From an uncultured Lachnospiraceae bacterium (GTDB taxonomy: Bacteria > Bacillota > Clostridia > Lachnospirales > Lachnospiraceae): a stretch of DNA of 34,248 nucleotides. Of this stretch, positions 24,754 through 33,114 are shown one piece after another. A program made the translations under genes and the position numbers. Location: positions 1 through 34,248 of the forward strand of contig CAJUJY010000039.1 in assembly GCA_910586555.1 (NCBI GenBank), read 5' to 3'. The first letter of the stretch is position 1. Each line of letters starts with the position of its first letter. The notes beneath the pieces are model-generated. The model was not told the DNA's origin, ran no database searches, and saw nothing but the letters and a program-made list of their open reading frames with translations.

Positions 24754-24822
24754 CTATGGTGTCAAGTATAAGTTATCAAATTTTTAATGCAAGTTTATAG
24801 ATTTGTATTAAAAAATATCTGT
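24754..24822. other. Candidate left end/attachment region of the accessory element
   Basis: The 69 bases between the subtilase fragment and the zeta-like gene are very AT-rich. They contain an imperfect inverted repeat (24780-24792 with 24803-24816) and a small ACACC/GGTGT repeat across the junction (24749-24762). If the recombinases inserted an element into the subtilase gene, the crossover lies here. No partner site is visible in the window. Confidence 0.35.
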
Positions 24823-25416
24823 TTAATTCAAGTTTCTTTTTTCCATATTGTCAACAGCCGTCAGAAACCTGATATCTTCAAAATACCATTCATCACATTC
24901 ATCAAAATAAAATTTTTCTTTTCTCTTTTTTAATATCCTGAATGGCCTGCTTCCAGAATTATCATAAATATGGCATATATCACAAATTTTAACTAAATCC
25001 TTTACCAGTTCCAGCGCCCTGTCATACCTTTTGATTATTTTATCTTCTGGTACATCATGTCCGCCTGATACCACCCTTGATTTCACACGCCAGATATTAA
25101 TCACCGGGTCCGCAGTAAGGATATAATAGCAACGTATAAAATATCCTTTATTCTTTGCTTTTCTTAACAATTCTAAATTCCGCCCTGTTGACAGCACTGT
25201 TTCAAAACAGAACTCATTCATCTGGCTGATATGTTCTTCTCTTTGTCTTTCTGCTAATTGTGCTGCTTCCAGGTCAGAACATTTCATAATTTTCTTGATT
25301 TCATCTGCATTAATATAATCCATTGGTGGCTTTAACAATTCAGTAATTGTACTCTTTCCTGACCCGTTAGGACCTGCAAACACTACAATTTCAGGATTTT
25401 TCTGAAATACGCTCAC
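24823..25416 (-). CDS. Zeta-toxin-family kinase
   Basis: A 197-residue P-loop protein of the zeta/PezT-like family, which phosphorylates UDP-N-acetylglucosamine-type sugars in known members. Walker A GPNGSGKST is at 15-23 (Lys21). INADEI (about 35-40) holds the conserved substrate Asp. FETVLS (71-76) and SRVVSGGHDVP with a following RYDRALE (lid arginines) complete the pattern. It is shorter than classic epsilon/zeta toxins (about 280 residues), like the stand-alone chromosomal forms. GTG 25416 has AAAGGGG seven bases upstream and lies within the preceding small gene (26-nt overlap), a toxin-antitoxin arrangement. It abuts the element's left end, suggesting a stabilisation module. Confidence 0.85.
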   Translation of the reverse strand: MSVFQKNPEIVVFAGPNGSGKSTITELLKPPMDYINADEIKKIMKCSDLEAAQLAERQREEHISQMNEFCFETVLSTGRNLELLRKAKNKGYFIRCYYILTADPVINIWRVKSRVVSGGHDVPEDKIIKRYDRALELVKDLVKICDICHIYDNSGSRPFRILKKRKEKFYFDECDEWYFEDIRFLTAVDNMEKRNLN

Positions 25417-25612
25417 TGTAACGCCCCTTTCTCATTTTCCTGCCTACCTCTGTCCTTGTCCCATCACTGTTCTCCTGGTATATGGCCTGGGTTTCCCTGT
25501 CATATATAATTACAGGTACGTCCATCGCTTTCCTTTTTTCTAGTTCAATTCTTACAGCTTCTTTTACACGTTTAACTACCATCTCATCTGGAATATATTC
25601 TTCACGTTTCAT
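25391..25612 (-). CDS. Small protein overlapping the zeta-like gene, putative antitoxin
   Basis: A 73-residue charged protein. An N-terminal helix (EYIPDEMVVKRVKEAVRIELE) is followed by VPVIIYDRETQAIYQENSDG and a basic tail. It is unlike the three-helix epsilon/PezA antitoxins. The same MDVPVIIYDRETQ-type segment is seen, to my knowledge, in small partners of stand-alone zeta-like genes. ATG with AAGGAT upstream. Overlap with the toxin start implies coupled translation. The antitoxin role is inferred from position only. Confidence 0.65.
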   Translation of the reverse strand: MKREEYIPDEMVVKRVKEAVRIELEKRKAMDVPVIIYDRETQAIYQENSDGTRTEVGRKMRKGRYSERISEKS

Positions 25613-25785
25613 GTTTTATCCTTCTTTCTATAATAACCATGGCAGATACCTCACTTTTCGTTTTTCTTAACATTTTTTATTATGTCATAAAATCCCTGTT
25701 TTTTCAATCTTCAAATTTCCATGTAAAACCATACAGGCATGGTGCGTTTCTTCTTACTATCCCTATTATGCCAAGTATAAATAAG

Positions 25786-25815
25786 AGAAATGGGGGGTTG
25801 CCCGTTTCTTTTTTA
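25786..25815 (+). terminator. Plus-strand terminator with no plus-strand gene
   Basis: AGAAATGGG (25786-25794) pairs with CCCGTTTCT (25801-25809) in a 9-bp stem with a 6-nt loop, followed by TTTTTTA. It lies in the 334-nt gap (25613-25946) between the antitoxin and the recombinases. That gap holds no convincing gene. A hairpin ACCAT/ATGGT lies just upstream near 25728-25743, so a short plus-strand RNA is possible. Confidence 0.5.
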
Positions 25816-25946
25816 TGCCTTGTTATATCATACAAATACATTTTCACCATGCCTTACAATGAGTGAAATGTCCTTCTGTATCTTTCTGTTAAATAATGGC
25901 CATTTATAATAAAATATTTATTATTTAAAACTGTATGTTATCCTTG

Positions 25947-27518
25947 TTATTTCCTGCTAAACGTCCAGAATATGCTGATATTTTTCTGGTTATCTATAAC
26001 TACTTTACTTATAAATGCTTCTGCCATTTCCCTTGACAAAACATCAAGCCCGTAATACGCAGGCCACTTACTGTATTCCTTTTGTTTCTTTTGTAATTCT
26101 TCCATGCTATGGCATACTTTTTCTTCTAATTCTTTCTGCTGTTTTTTTATTTCTACAATCTGCTCTGTTATCCTGTCCCGTCTTACCAGCAATTCTTCTT
26201 TTGTAATAAGACCTTTATGGTATTCTTCAAGGTTATCTGCTTTTTCCTGGATAAGTTTTCCTGTGTCCTGTTCCAGTTTTTCCAGTAATGTCTTTTCCTT
26301 AACATTTACACCCTTACATCCTGTACTGGTTCCTTTCATAATTATGCCCAAATCCTTAAACTTACCCAGTTGTAACTGTATCTCTTTTAATACCACACTT
26401 TCAAGCCATTCATTCCCGATGGATTCCTGTATGCACTGGCTGCCACTTTTCAGTTTCCTGTTTGCACAATACAATGAAAGCCTGCCCCCTGACAGTTTTG
26501 TTACCCTCAGACACCTGTTACAATATGCACAGTAAACCTTTCCTTTAAGCGGATAAGAAAAAGGTGTACGTCCCGTTTCTTTTCTGTGGAAAAACTTCCC
26601 CTGCACCCTGTCAAAAGTTTCACTGTCTATAATGGCAGCATGGTGTCCTGGGAATACTTTCCACTCACTGCGTGGTTTTAATATTTTCTTTTTCTGCCCC
26701 ACTCCTGCCTGTTCTGATTTATTATAAACCATGCTGCCAGTATAAGTTTCATTTGTAAGTATTGTCCTTATCACTGAAGGCTGCCAGTATTTATGCCACT
26801 GCATAAGTTCTTTCCTGTCCTGCTTTTTTCTGGCGTTTTTATATTCAAGCGGTGTTTTTACCCCTCCGTCATTAAAGATTTTACAGATTTTTGTAAGGTT
26901 ATTCCCCTCCAGTGACAAAGAAAAGATGCGTTTTATAACCTCTGCCTCCTCCTGCACAACGAGAAGTTCCTGCGGGTTGTCTTTATTTTTCATATATCCA
27001 AAAGGTACAGACCCTGTGGCATATTTACCCTGCTTTTTTCTTGCTTCCAGTGAACTTTTAACCTTGTCTGAAACATCTTTGCAGTAAAAATCTGATAAAA
27101 GGCTTTTAAAAGCAATATCCATGCCAGCAGGCCCTGTATAATCATTACTGTCGTAATTGTCTGTAATTGCAATAAACCTGACCTGCATAAACGGGAAAAC
27201 CTGTTCCATATAAGTACCAAGTTCTATATAATCCCTTGAAAACCTGGAAATATCTTTTACAATGACACACTGTATTTTATTATCCTTTATCCCTGCAAGA
27301 AGTTTCTGTATGCCTGGTCTGTCCATTGTTGTGCCGGAATACCCGTCATCATAAAATTCACAAAAGCCATACCCTGCAAACTCTTTATGGGAAGCAATAT
27401 ATTTTTTCACAAGCAGCCTCTGGCTGGAAATGCTGCTGCTCTCCATTTCCAGGCTGCCATCTTCCACAGACAAGCGGTAATAACCGGCAACCATGCCTTT
27501 ATTGTAATTATTTTCCAA
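25947..27518 (-). CDS. Large serine recombinase (third of triplet)
   Basis: A 523-residue site-specific recombinase. The resolvase domain contains the nucleophile Ser17 in GYYRLSVED, then VIVKDISRFSRDYIELGTYM. The recombinase domain follows (GSVPFGYMKNK, YTGSMVYNK), then a zinc ribbon with CAYCNRC and YCANRKLKSGSQC, and a C-terminal coiled coil (about 410-490). It acts by double-strand exchange between short attachment sites. TTG 27518 is chosen because GGGGGTG lies just upstream and the start overlaps the previous stop by 11 nt. ATG 27494 is the alternative. The upstream open frame is the shadow of the previous gene. Confidence 0.92.
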   Translation of the reverse strand: MENNYNKGMVAGYYRLSVEDGSLEMESSSISSQRLLVKKYIASHKEFAGYGFCEFYDDGYSGTTMDRPGIQKLLAGIKDNKIQCVIVKDISRFSRDYIELGTYMEQVFPFMQVRFIAITDNYDSNDYTGPAGMDIAFKSLLSDFYCKDVSDKVKSSLEARKKQGKYATGSVPFGYMKNKDNPQELLVVQEEAEVIKRIFSLSLEGNNLTKICKIFNDGGVKTPLEYKNARKKQDRKELMQWHKYWQPSVIRTILTNETYTGSMVYNKSEQAGVGQKKKILKPRSEWKVFPGHHAAIIDSETFDRVQGKFFHRKETGRTPFSYPLKGKVYCAYCNRCLRVTKLSGGRLSLYCANRKLKSGSQCIQESIGNEWLESVVLKEIQLQLGKFKDLGIIMKGTSTGCKGVNVKEKTLLEKLEQDTGKLIQEKADNLEEYHKGLITKEELLVRRDRITEQIVEIKKQQKELEEKVCHSMEELQKKQKEYSKWPAYYGLDVLSREMAEAFISKVVIDNQKNISIFWTFSRK

Positions 27519-29199
27519 CCTGTACACCCCCGTCTGGAAATTTATAATAAATTTCAATGATGCCATCTGGAAATAAAAGTATCTTAGCAATTAATGCCTC
27601 TGCCAGATGGATATCCAGCTTCTGGCATTTTTCCGCTTTTAAAGTGGTTTTTAAAACAGCCTTTAAAAACTGGTTCTTTTCTTCTGCCTGTAACTTACAG
27701 TCCTGGATTTTTTCCCTTAATTCTGCCTTTCTTTTTTCTGAAAAATCTTCCTGTTCCTTTTTATACTGCCTGGATTTCAAATATTCTTCCTTCGTGGCCT
27801 CCCCCTCTTTATACTGCATAAATTTTAAAGCACATTCTTCTTTAACTGCTTCACAGGCTTTTGCGAGTTCTTTTTCTTCTTCCAGGTATGCATTTATTTT
27901 CTGGCTGCACAGGGAATTGTTTACCTGTATACAGTCCTTTGGTTTTACTTTCTGGGATTTTAACACCTGTTTTAACTGTCCCATAACATAAATGTCCAGA
28001 TGTTCCTCCCTTATATAGTTTTTTCCACACTTTCTTCCATCAAGCATATAAGCATTCATGCAATAATAGGAAAAATGCCTTTCATCTTTCCTCCTGCACC
28101 CATAAAAAACAGGGTGCATGCGTTTTCCGCAGATACCGCAGTATAAAATATTGCGGTAAATATTGTCTGTTTCTTTATCTGTGTACTGCTTTGGTGCGCA
28201 TTTTACAGTTTTCTTTAGCATCTGCTGTACTTCTTCAAAAAGCCCGCTGCTTATAACTGCTTCATGTGTCCCACTGGCAGTAACCCATTCATCTTTATGG
28301 TTTTGCATGGTTTTTTTCTGTCCTTTGTATAACCCTGCACTTTTTTTACATTGTACAAGGTTTCCTGTATACACAGGGTTGCTTAACAACCCCTTTATTA
28401 CATTCTGTCCCCACTGGTGCAGGGTTTCACCGCTTTCACAGTATACATGGTGGTATTTTTTATAATCGCTAATCCTGTGGATTTTATTTGTATACAGATA
28501 AGAAATAATATCATTATAGGAACAGCCACCTGCATATTTTTCAAATACCAGCTTTACAATGCCAGCACATTCATTATCCACAACTAATTTACGTATCCCG
28601 TTTATACTGGCAACATTATAGCCATAAGGTGCAAAGCTTCCAATATAAGAACCTGCCTGTGCTGCCATTTTTTTTGCAAGTGCTGACCTTTTTGATATAT
28701 CTTTTGCATACATGTCATTAACGAGGTTTTTAATGTCCATGGCAAGCTGGCTTTCTGCTGCATTCCCTGACATTGAGTCAAACCCATCAGTAACTGCAAT
28801 AAAACGGCAGCCCAGGAATGGCAGGATTTTCTCAATGTAATTGCCAGTTTCAATATAATCCCTGCCAAAACGTGATAAATCCTTAACAATGATACAGTTA
28901 ATTTTATGCCCTTTCACATCTTCCATCAGGCGCATGAAACCTTTCCTGTCAAAAGATGTTCCTGTAATTCCCCTGTCAATATAAGTATCATATATCTGTA
29001 AATCCATTTTACGTTCCGTGCTGCTGTTATTTTCCCTTACAAACTGTCTGGCAATCTCTATCTGGTTTTCTATGGTTTCTGTTTTGTTTTCACCACTGTC
29101 AACTGAAACCCTGCTGTATATTCCAGCATAAAATACAGGGAGACCAGACTGTTTATAACCCGTTTCTGCTTTCTGGTATCTCTTTGCTGTCCTTGCCAT
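27508..29199 (-). CDS. Large serine recombinase (second of triplet)
   Basis: A 563-residue recombinase. Nucleophile Ser32 in IYSRVSVDSGE, then IIVKDLSRFGRDYIETGNYIEK, the recombinase domain (FAPYGYNVASI, PVYTGNLVQCKK), a zinc ribbon (YCGICGKRM ... SYYCMNAYMLDGRKC) and a long charged coiled coil (about 440-530). ATG 29199 follows the preceding gene with no gap, behind GGGGTGG. It is clearly paralogous to its two neighbours but diverged throughout, so the three have probably coexisted for long rather than being a recent duplication. Confidence 0.94.
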   Translation of the reverse strand: MARTAKRYQKAETGYKQSGLPVFYAGIYSRVSVDSGENKTETIENQIEIARQFVRENNSSTERKMDLQIYDTYIDRGITGTSFDRKGFMRLMEDVKGHKINCIIVKDLSRFGRDYIETGNYIEKILPFLGCRFIAVTDGFDSMSGNAAESQLAMDIKNLVNDMYAKDISKRSALAKKMAAQAGSYIGSFAPYGYNVASINGIRKLVVDNECAGIVKLVFEKYAGGCSYNDIISYLYTNKIHRISDYKKYHHVYCESGETLHQWGQNVIKGLLSNPVYTGNLVQCKKSAGLYKGQKKTMQNHKDEWVTASGTHEAVISSGLFEEVQQMLKKTVKCAPKQYTDKETDNIYRNILYCGICGKRMHPVFYGCRRKDERHFSYYCMNAYMLDGRKCGKNYIREEHLDIYVMGQLKQVLKSQKVKPKDCIQVNNSLCSQKINAYLEEEKELAKACEAVKEECALKFMQYKEGEATKEEYLKSRQYKKEQEDFSEKRKAELREKIQDCKLQAEEKNQFLKAVLKTTLKAEKCQKLDIHLAEALIAKILLFPDGIIEIYYKFPDGGVQVGK

Positions 29200-30858
29200 C
29201 TATACCACCCCCTGCCCTGGTGCATCTGCGCATGCCATCTGGGATAGCATGCCAAGTTTCTCCATTTCATTTGCAAAACGGAACAGGATATCAACTTTTT
29301 TTCCCTCATGTACATATATCTTTTTTACCATAGTAACCAGCAGCTCCCTTGTAAGCTCCCCGGTTTTTGCTGTTTCCCTGAACTTTTCCAGCCTGGACTT
29401 CGCAAGGGTACCATTATGTAACAGGTTTTTTACAAGCCTTTTCTGGCTTTCAATGGCCTTTTCCAGTTCCCTGCACTTGTTTTCATATATGCGGTTAAAT
29501 TCTTCAAATTCCTCCCTGTCAACCAGCCCGTCTTTAAGGTCAGAAAGAAGCCCGCTTTTCAGGCTGTAATACCTGTTATATTCACTGGTGAGTGTACAAA
29601 CCTGTGCATCATATCCCACTGCCCTGCTGTAATCCAGGTCCATCTGTTTTACAAAATCCAGTACATCAGAATAAGATGCCATTAAATCTGTAAAAGAAAC
29701 AATTTCTTTCAAAACAATGTTTTTTAATGTTTCCTCTGGTATGCTGTGCCTGGTGCAGCCCCTGGACTGGTTTTTGGTCTGGCATATGTAAAACACCCTC
29801 TGCCTGCCCTTATATTTGTTTGTCCTTTTAACCATTGGTACACCACAGTCTGCACAGAACAAAACCCCACAGAAAAAATTTGCTGTACCTGTACCAGCAG
29901 ACGACCTGCCATCATACATTAAAAGTTCCTGTACAATATCAAAATCCATTTTAGAAATGACTGCTTCGTGTGTATTTTCCACACAGACCCATTCATTCTC
30001 TGGTTTCACAATGCGCTTTTTCATCTTATAACTGATTTTTTCCCGTTTTCCCTGCACCATGTCACCTGTATAAACCCTGTCCGTCAGTATACGTTTTACT
30101 GATACAGAAGACCATTTCCCTGTCTTTGCAGCCTTAAACCCTGACTGGTATTTAAGCCCTGCCATCTTTTTATACTCCGCTGGTGGAAGAATGCCAAGCG
30201 AGTCCAGCCTGTCTGCAACTGCTAAAAGGCTCATGCCCTCCATTTTCCACCTGAAAATCTTTTTCACAATGCCTGCTGCATATTTATCAATAACCAGATG
30301 GTTTTTATTATCCGGTTCCTTCATATAACCATATGGTGCAAATGCAGAAATACACTGTCCCTCAAGACGTTTAGCCTGCTGGCATGAACGCACTTTAACA
30401 CTGATATCCCTGCAGTAACTGTCATTTACAAAGTTTTTTACTGGCAGCACAAGGGAAGAATCTGCCCTGTCTGCATACAGGCTGTCGTAATTATCTGTAA
30501 CAGCAATAAAGCGCACATTAAAAGCTGGGAAGGTTTTTTGTATAAACCGCCCAGCTTCAATATAATCCCGTCCAAACCTTGAAAGGTCTTTTACAATTAC
30601 ACAGTCCACTTTCCTGGCATATATATCTGACATCATCCTCTGGAACTCTGGCCTGTCACCAAAAGATGCACCTGAATACCCGTCGTCAATATAAATCCCG
30701 GATATTTCCATGTCATTATGATTTTTTATATATGCTTTTAATAAATCCCTCTGGCTTCCAATGCTGTTGCTTTCTTTTTTAATGCTGCCGCAGGTATCTC
30801 CATCATCTTTTGACAGCCTGAGATAAAGGGCAGCTTTATAAACACGTTCCGTATCCAT
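29200..30858 (-). CDS. Large serine recombinase (first of triplet)
   Basis: A 552-residue recombinase. Nucleophile Ser16 in LYLRLSKDDGD, then CVIVKDLSRFGRDYIEAGRFIQ, the recombinase domain (FAPYGYMKEPDN, RVYTGDMVQGKR), a zinc ribbon (FCADCGVPM ... YICQTKNQSRGC) and a coiled coil (about 430-500). ATG 30858 has AGGAG eight bases upstream. An in-frame start at 30957 adds 33 unrelated residues. TATAAT at 30963-30958 is a possible -10 box but its -35 is poor. First gene of the three-gene operon. Confidence 0.94.
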   Translation of the reverse strand: MDTERVYKAALYLRLSKDDGDTCGSIKKESNSIGSQRDLLKAYIKNHNDMEISGIYIDDGYSGASFGDRPEFQRMMSDIYARKVDCVIVKDLSRFGRDYIEAGRFIQKTFPAFNVRFIAVTDNYDSLYADRADSSLVLPVKNFVNDSYCRDISVKVRSCQQAKRLEGQCISAFAPYGYMKEPDNKNHLVIDKYAAGIVKKIFRWKMEGMSLLAVADRLDSLGILPPAEYKKMAGLKYQSGFKAAKTGKWSSVSVKRILTDRVYTGDMVQGKREKISYKMKKRIVKPENEWVCVENTHEAVISKMDFDIVQELLMYDGRSSAGTGTANFFCGVLFCADCGVPMVKRTNKYKGRQRVFYICQTKNQSRGCTRHSIPEETLKNIVLKEIVSFTDLMASYSDVLDFVKQMDLDYSRAVGYDAQVCTLTSEYNRYYSLKSGLLSDLKDGLVDREEFEEFNRIYENKCRELEKAIESQKRLVKNLLHNGTLAKSRLEKFRETAKTGELTRELLVTMVKKIYVHEGKKVDILFRFANEMEKLGMLSQMACADAPGQGVV

Positions 30859-30993
30859 ATGCTTCACTCCTGACTTTATTATTCCATCAACATGGAAACC
30901 ACACAAATGGTAATAAAACCAGGAACCCCACTTCCAGTCCTGTTTATAAATTACCATATTATACGGCTTTTGCCAAGGCTTTTTTACACATTT

Positions 30994-31239
30994 CTAATAA
31001 TTAATTTCTGCAATTTTTTTAATATAATGTATAAACACCTCTGTTGCACTATAACCCCCGTCAGAAAAATAATTCCTTACCACATACCCGCTATTTATAT
31101 GTGACTCTGCATTGCCACCTGTGTCTTCTGCAAACTTCCCTGTTTTATTTTCTATGGTATCAAATTTATCTATATCTATTCCGTCAATATCCCATAACAC
31201 CTCTTTACCTGTACCCTTAATATCCTCCTGTGCCTGCAC
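30994..31239 (-). CDS. Small hypothetical protein, possibly DUF6870-like
   Basis: An 81-residue acidic protein. The pattern VLWDIDGIDIDKFDTIENK, then a stretch leading to GYVVRNYFSDGGYSATEVF and a final helix HYIKKIAEINY. This resembles small DUF6870-type proteins of Lachnospiraceae mobile elements (VDI..V.ID....E....F...N...G.VV...F.D...T.E). GTG 31239 is chosen because GGGAGG lies eight bases upstream. It precedes the recombinase operon on the same strand. The assignment is from motif memory and uncertain. Confidence 0.45.
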   Translation of the reverse strand: MQAQEDIKGTGKEVLWDIDGIDIDKFDTIENKTGKFAEDTGGNAESHINSGYVVRNYFSDGGYSATEVFIHYIKKIAEINY

Positions 31240-31248
31240 CAGAACCAC

Positions 31249-31870
31249 CTCCCTGTATAAAAACTATATTCATGGCATTAGTTGTCCTATGACATTTAAG
31301 TTTTGTTATCCTCTTATATAAATGTTCCTGGTCCTGCAAAGCATATGGCAGCTTATAATAATACCATGCTTTAGCCTTAATACCAGAAACATTTATACCA
31401 GAGGACAGCAAACTTCATAAAACAGCCAGCCGCCCCTGTAATAAAAACAACCACAATCTGCCCCCAGCCGGGTCTGCATACATGGGACCATGCCCGTCCC
31501 CACTGCACTTCCACCTGCCTAAACGGTTTCATGTGCAGGCTGCCGCCCCCATGAAAGGAATTTTCTCTGCAATCATGGTGTCTGTATAATCCATTCTTCC
31601 CAGGTGCTGCCCTGGCAGGCCACAACCTCTGCTCCAATCCTTCACAGGCAACACAGCATTAAACATCTGTGCAGGATTATCATGGCACGAAACGGGTCCT
31701 GGCCACTCCGCCATATAAATGGCAAAGCGGAAATATATCAGAATATATGCCTGTCCTATTCTGTTTTCATACAGCCGCCAGTAAAAATATCTGTATAAAA
31801 AACTTCTTTTTTATTTTATTACTGGCATTGCTGCTAAATATATTGTATAAAAACTATGGTTTGCAGTCCA
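31249..31870. other. Gene-poor relic zone with a GC-richer island
   Basis: No intact gene is evident. The stretch of about 31380-31740 is visibly richer in G and C than the rest of the window and has short open frames in two overlapping minus-strand frames (for example 31529-31714 and 31377-31637), none with a ribosome site or recognisable family. A further minus-strand frame at 31217-31411 runs into the start of the small DUF6870-like gene. It reads like remains of older inserted DNA. Confidence 0.4.
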
Positions 31871-31872
31871 GT

Positions 31873-31951
31873 AACCTGTACTGTACATAGGGGATAATAT
31901 TACTGTCCCTTTTAGGGAAATTAAAAACCTGTACTGTACAAAGGATATAAT
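31873..31951 (+). promoter_or_regulatory. Duplicated operator-promoter unit
   Basis: AACCTGTACTGTACA occurs twice, at 31873-31887 and 31926-31940. Each contains the near-palindrome TGTACTGTACA followed after 5 bases by GATAAT (31893-31898) or TATAAT (31946-31951). Neither has a good -35. Downstream is an 8-bp hairpin (31978-31985 with 32013-32020) but no plus-strand gene. It may be the control region of a lost gene or drive a short RNA. Confidence 0.4.
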
Positions 31952-32117
31952 ATTGTTATACTTTCCGAATAATAAAACAGCAGGCTTTAGTTTTCCTATA
32001 ATGGAATACCATGCCTGCTGCCCTGTTATATAACCAGTTTTACATTAACAGTTATTTTTTCAGTTCATAATTTAATCCAATAATTTTCCAGCTATATTTA
32101 CAATATCCATTTTAACA

Positions 32118-32174
32118 TTAAATACTATGATATAATTCATCTGCCCGCCCTGTAACAATTAGTTTATATGCCAT
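32118..32174 (-). pseudogene. 5' remnant of a ParE/RelE-type toxin gene
   Basis: ATG 32174 opens MAYKLIVTGRADELYHSI and then stops at TAA (32118). The first residues match the N-terminus of ParE/RelE-family toxins in Lachnospiraceae. The remaining 80 or so residues of a normal toxin are absent, so the gene is dead. Its start overlaps the end of the antitoxin remnant, the usual arrangement. Confidence 0.5.
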
Positions 32175-32524
32175 ACTTATTCCTCATTCCTGCCAAAGCT
32201 GTCCCTGCCTTTTCTATCTGACCGTTTTTTATAGTAGAATAACTTGAAAATGAAAATATAAATTTTCTAATAGCATATAAAAAAAGCATAGTTAAATAAA
32301 GTCTTAATTATTTTCAAATTACCTGACTATATATGTTCTTCTGGCAGTCCAACATCTCTATATACAGTAAGTTAGCGTATAGCACTTTCATATATCTCCA
32401 TGCTCACAACCACCATACCGCCATATCCATTTTTTGTAATATAAACAAATCCATCTGGTTTATGGCACATACCAGAAATCCCTGAAGTATTCTTCAGATT
32501 TTTAATATGTATAATTTGTGGTAT
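32164..32524 (-). pseudogene. Decayed Phd/YefM-type antitoxin gene
   Basis: From 32524 the minus strand reads IPQIIHIKNLKNTSGISGMC, then VYITKNGYGGMVVVSMEIYE, the core of a Phd/YefM antitoxin. The usual ATG-CCA start is ATA-CCA. The frame stops at 32372. In another frame LLYIEMLDCQKN continues the expected helix. After about 100 unrelated bases the C-terminus resumes as IKNGQIEKAGTALAG and ends KYGI at 32164. So the gene is broken by frameshift and insertion. Confidence 0.6.
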
Positions 32525-32611
32525 CTGGCATACATCTTCTCTGATATTGTATAACTGTACCTTTATTTCAATCGGAATATTGATAAAAACTATTTTTTCT
32601 ATATTTGACAA

Positions 32612-33114
32612 AATGTGACATATTGATGTTATGAAATGTAGTAAAAACCAAAAGCCTTTACTATTGAGGAGTTCCTATGACAAACAATTGTAAATTTTAA
32701 AAATAATAACCTAAGAATTGCTCATAAAAGCATAATTTAATACTTTTTTAATTTTATGAAATTATATTGACAACCTCTTAAACAAGCATGTCTGGAATAG
32801 TAACTGACATACAGGAAACTAACCGGAAAAACCAATACTTATTCATCACCAAAACGTAACTCCGTACAAAAAAACTGTTATAAAACTAAGATAACTAAAA
32901 AATATTGAAATTTGATTAATAATTAATTAATAATTATATATTTTAGGAAAAAACTGAACTTATAATAGTATATTTCTGGTTTCTTATCTTTTTTATTTTG
33001 TATTACATTTTGCTAAGAAGTTCCCCTGTTCTTTCATTTTCATACAGCAACCTGAAACCATTCATTAACAGCACTCCATTCATACAATTCCAACTCTTAA
33101 AAGATAATATTACA
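32612..33114. other. Intergenic stretch without gene
   Basis: About 500 bases, strongly AT-rich, between the antitoxin remnant and the tyrosine recombinase. No credible reading frame, RNA gene or terminator is seen. The only local features are A/T runs and a TTAATTAA-centred repeat near 32915-32934. It could hold the recombination site of the adjacent recombinase, but nothing identifies one. Confidence 0.4.

Larger units (their letters stand above)
24754..31248. mobile_element. Probable integrated element with serine recombinase triplet (right end undefined)
   Basis: Starting at the break in the subtilase gene, the region carries a zeta-like toxin and partner, three consecutive large serine recombinases and a small DUF6870-like gene. 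Large serine recombinases normally sit at one end of the element they mobilise, which fits their closeness to the left junction. Triplets of serine integrases have been described for some streptococcal integrative elements. No relaxase or conjugation genes are seen. The right boundary is arbitrary, and the element may continue past the window. Confidence 0.5.

Noticed and set aside
25639..25866. Plus-strand 75-codon frame beginning MADTSLFVF
   Set aside because: No ribosome site, composition is like random AT-rich translation, and it runs through the terminator hairpin.
32911..32940. AT-rich repeat TTAATAATTAATTAATAAT as a possible large palindromic origin or recombination site
   Set aside because: Only the central 10 bases are a true palindrome. 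The rest is a mirror repeat, which is expected by chance in such AT-rich DNA.
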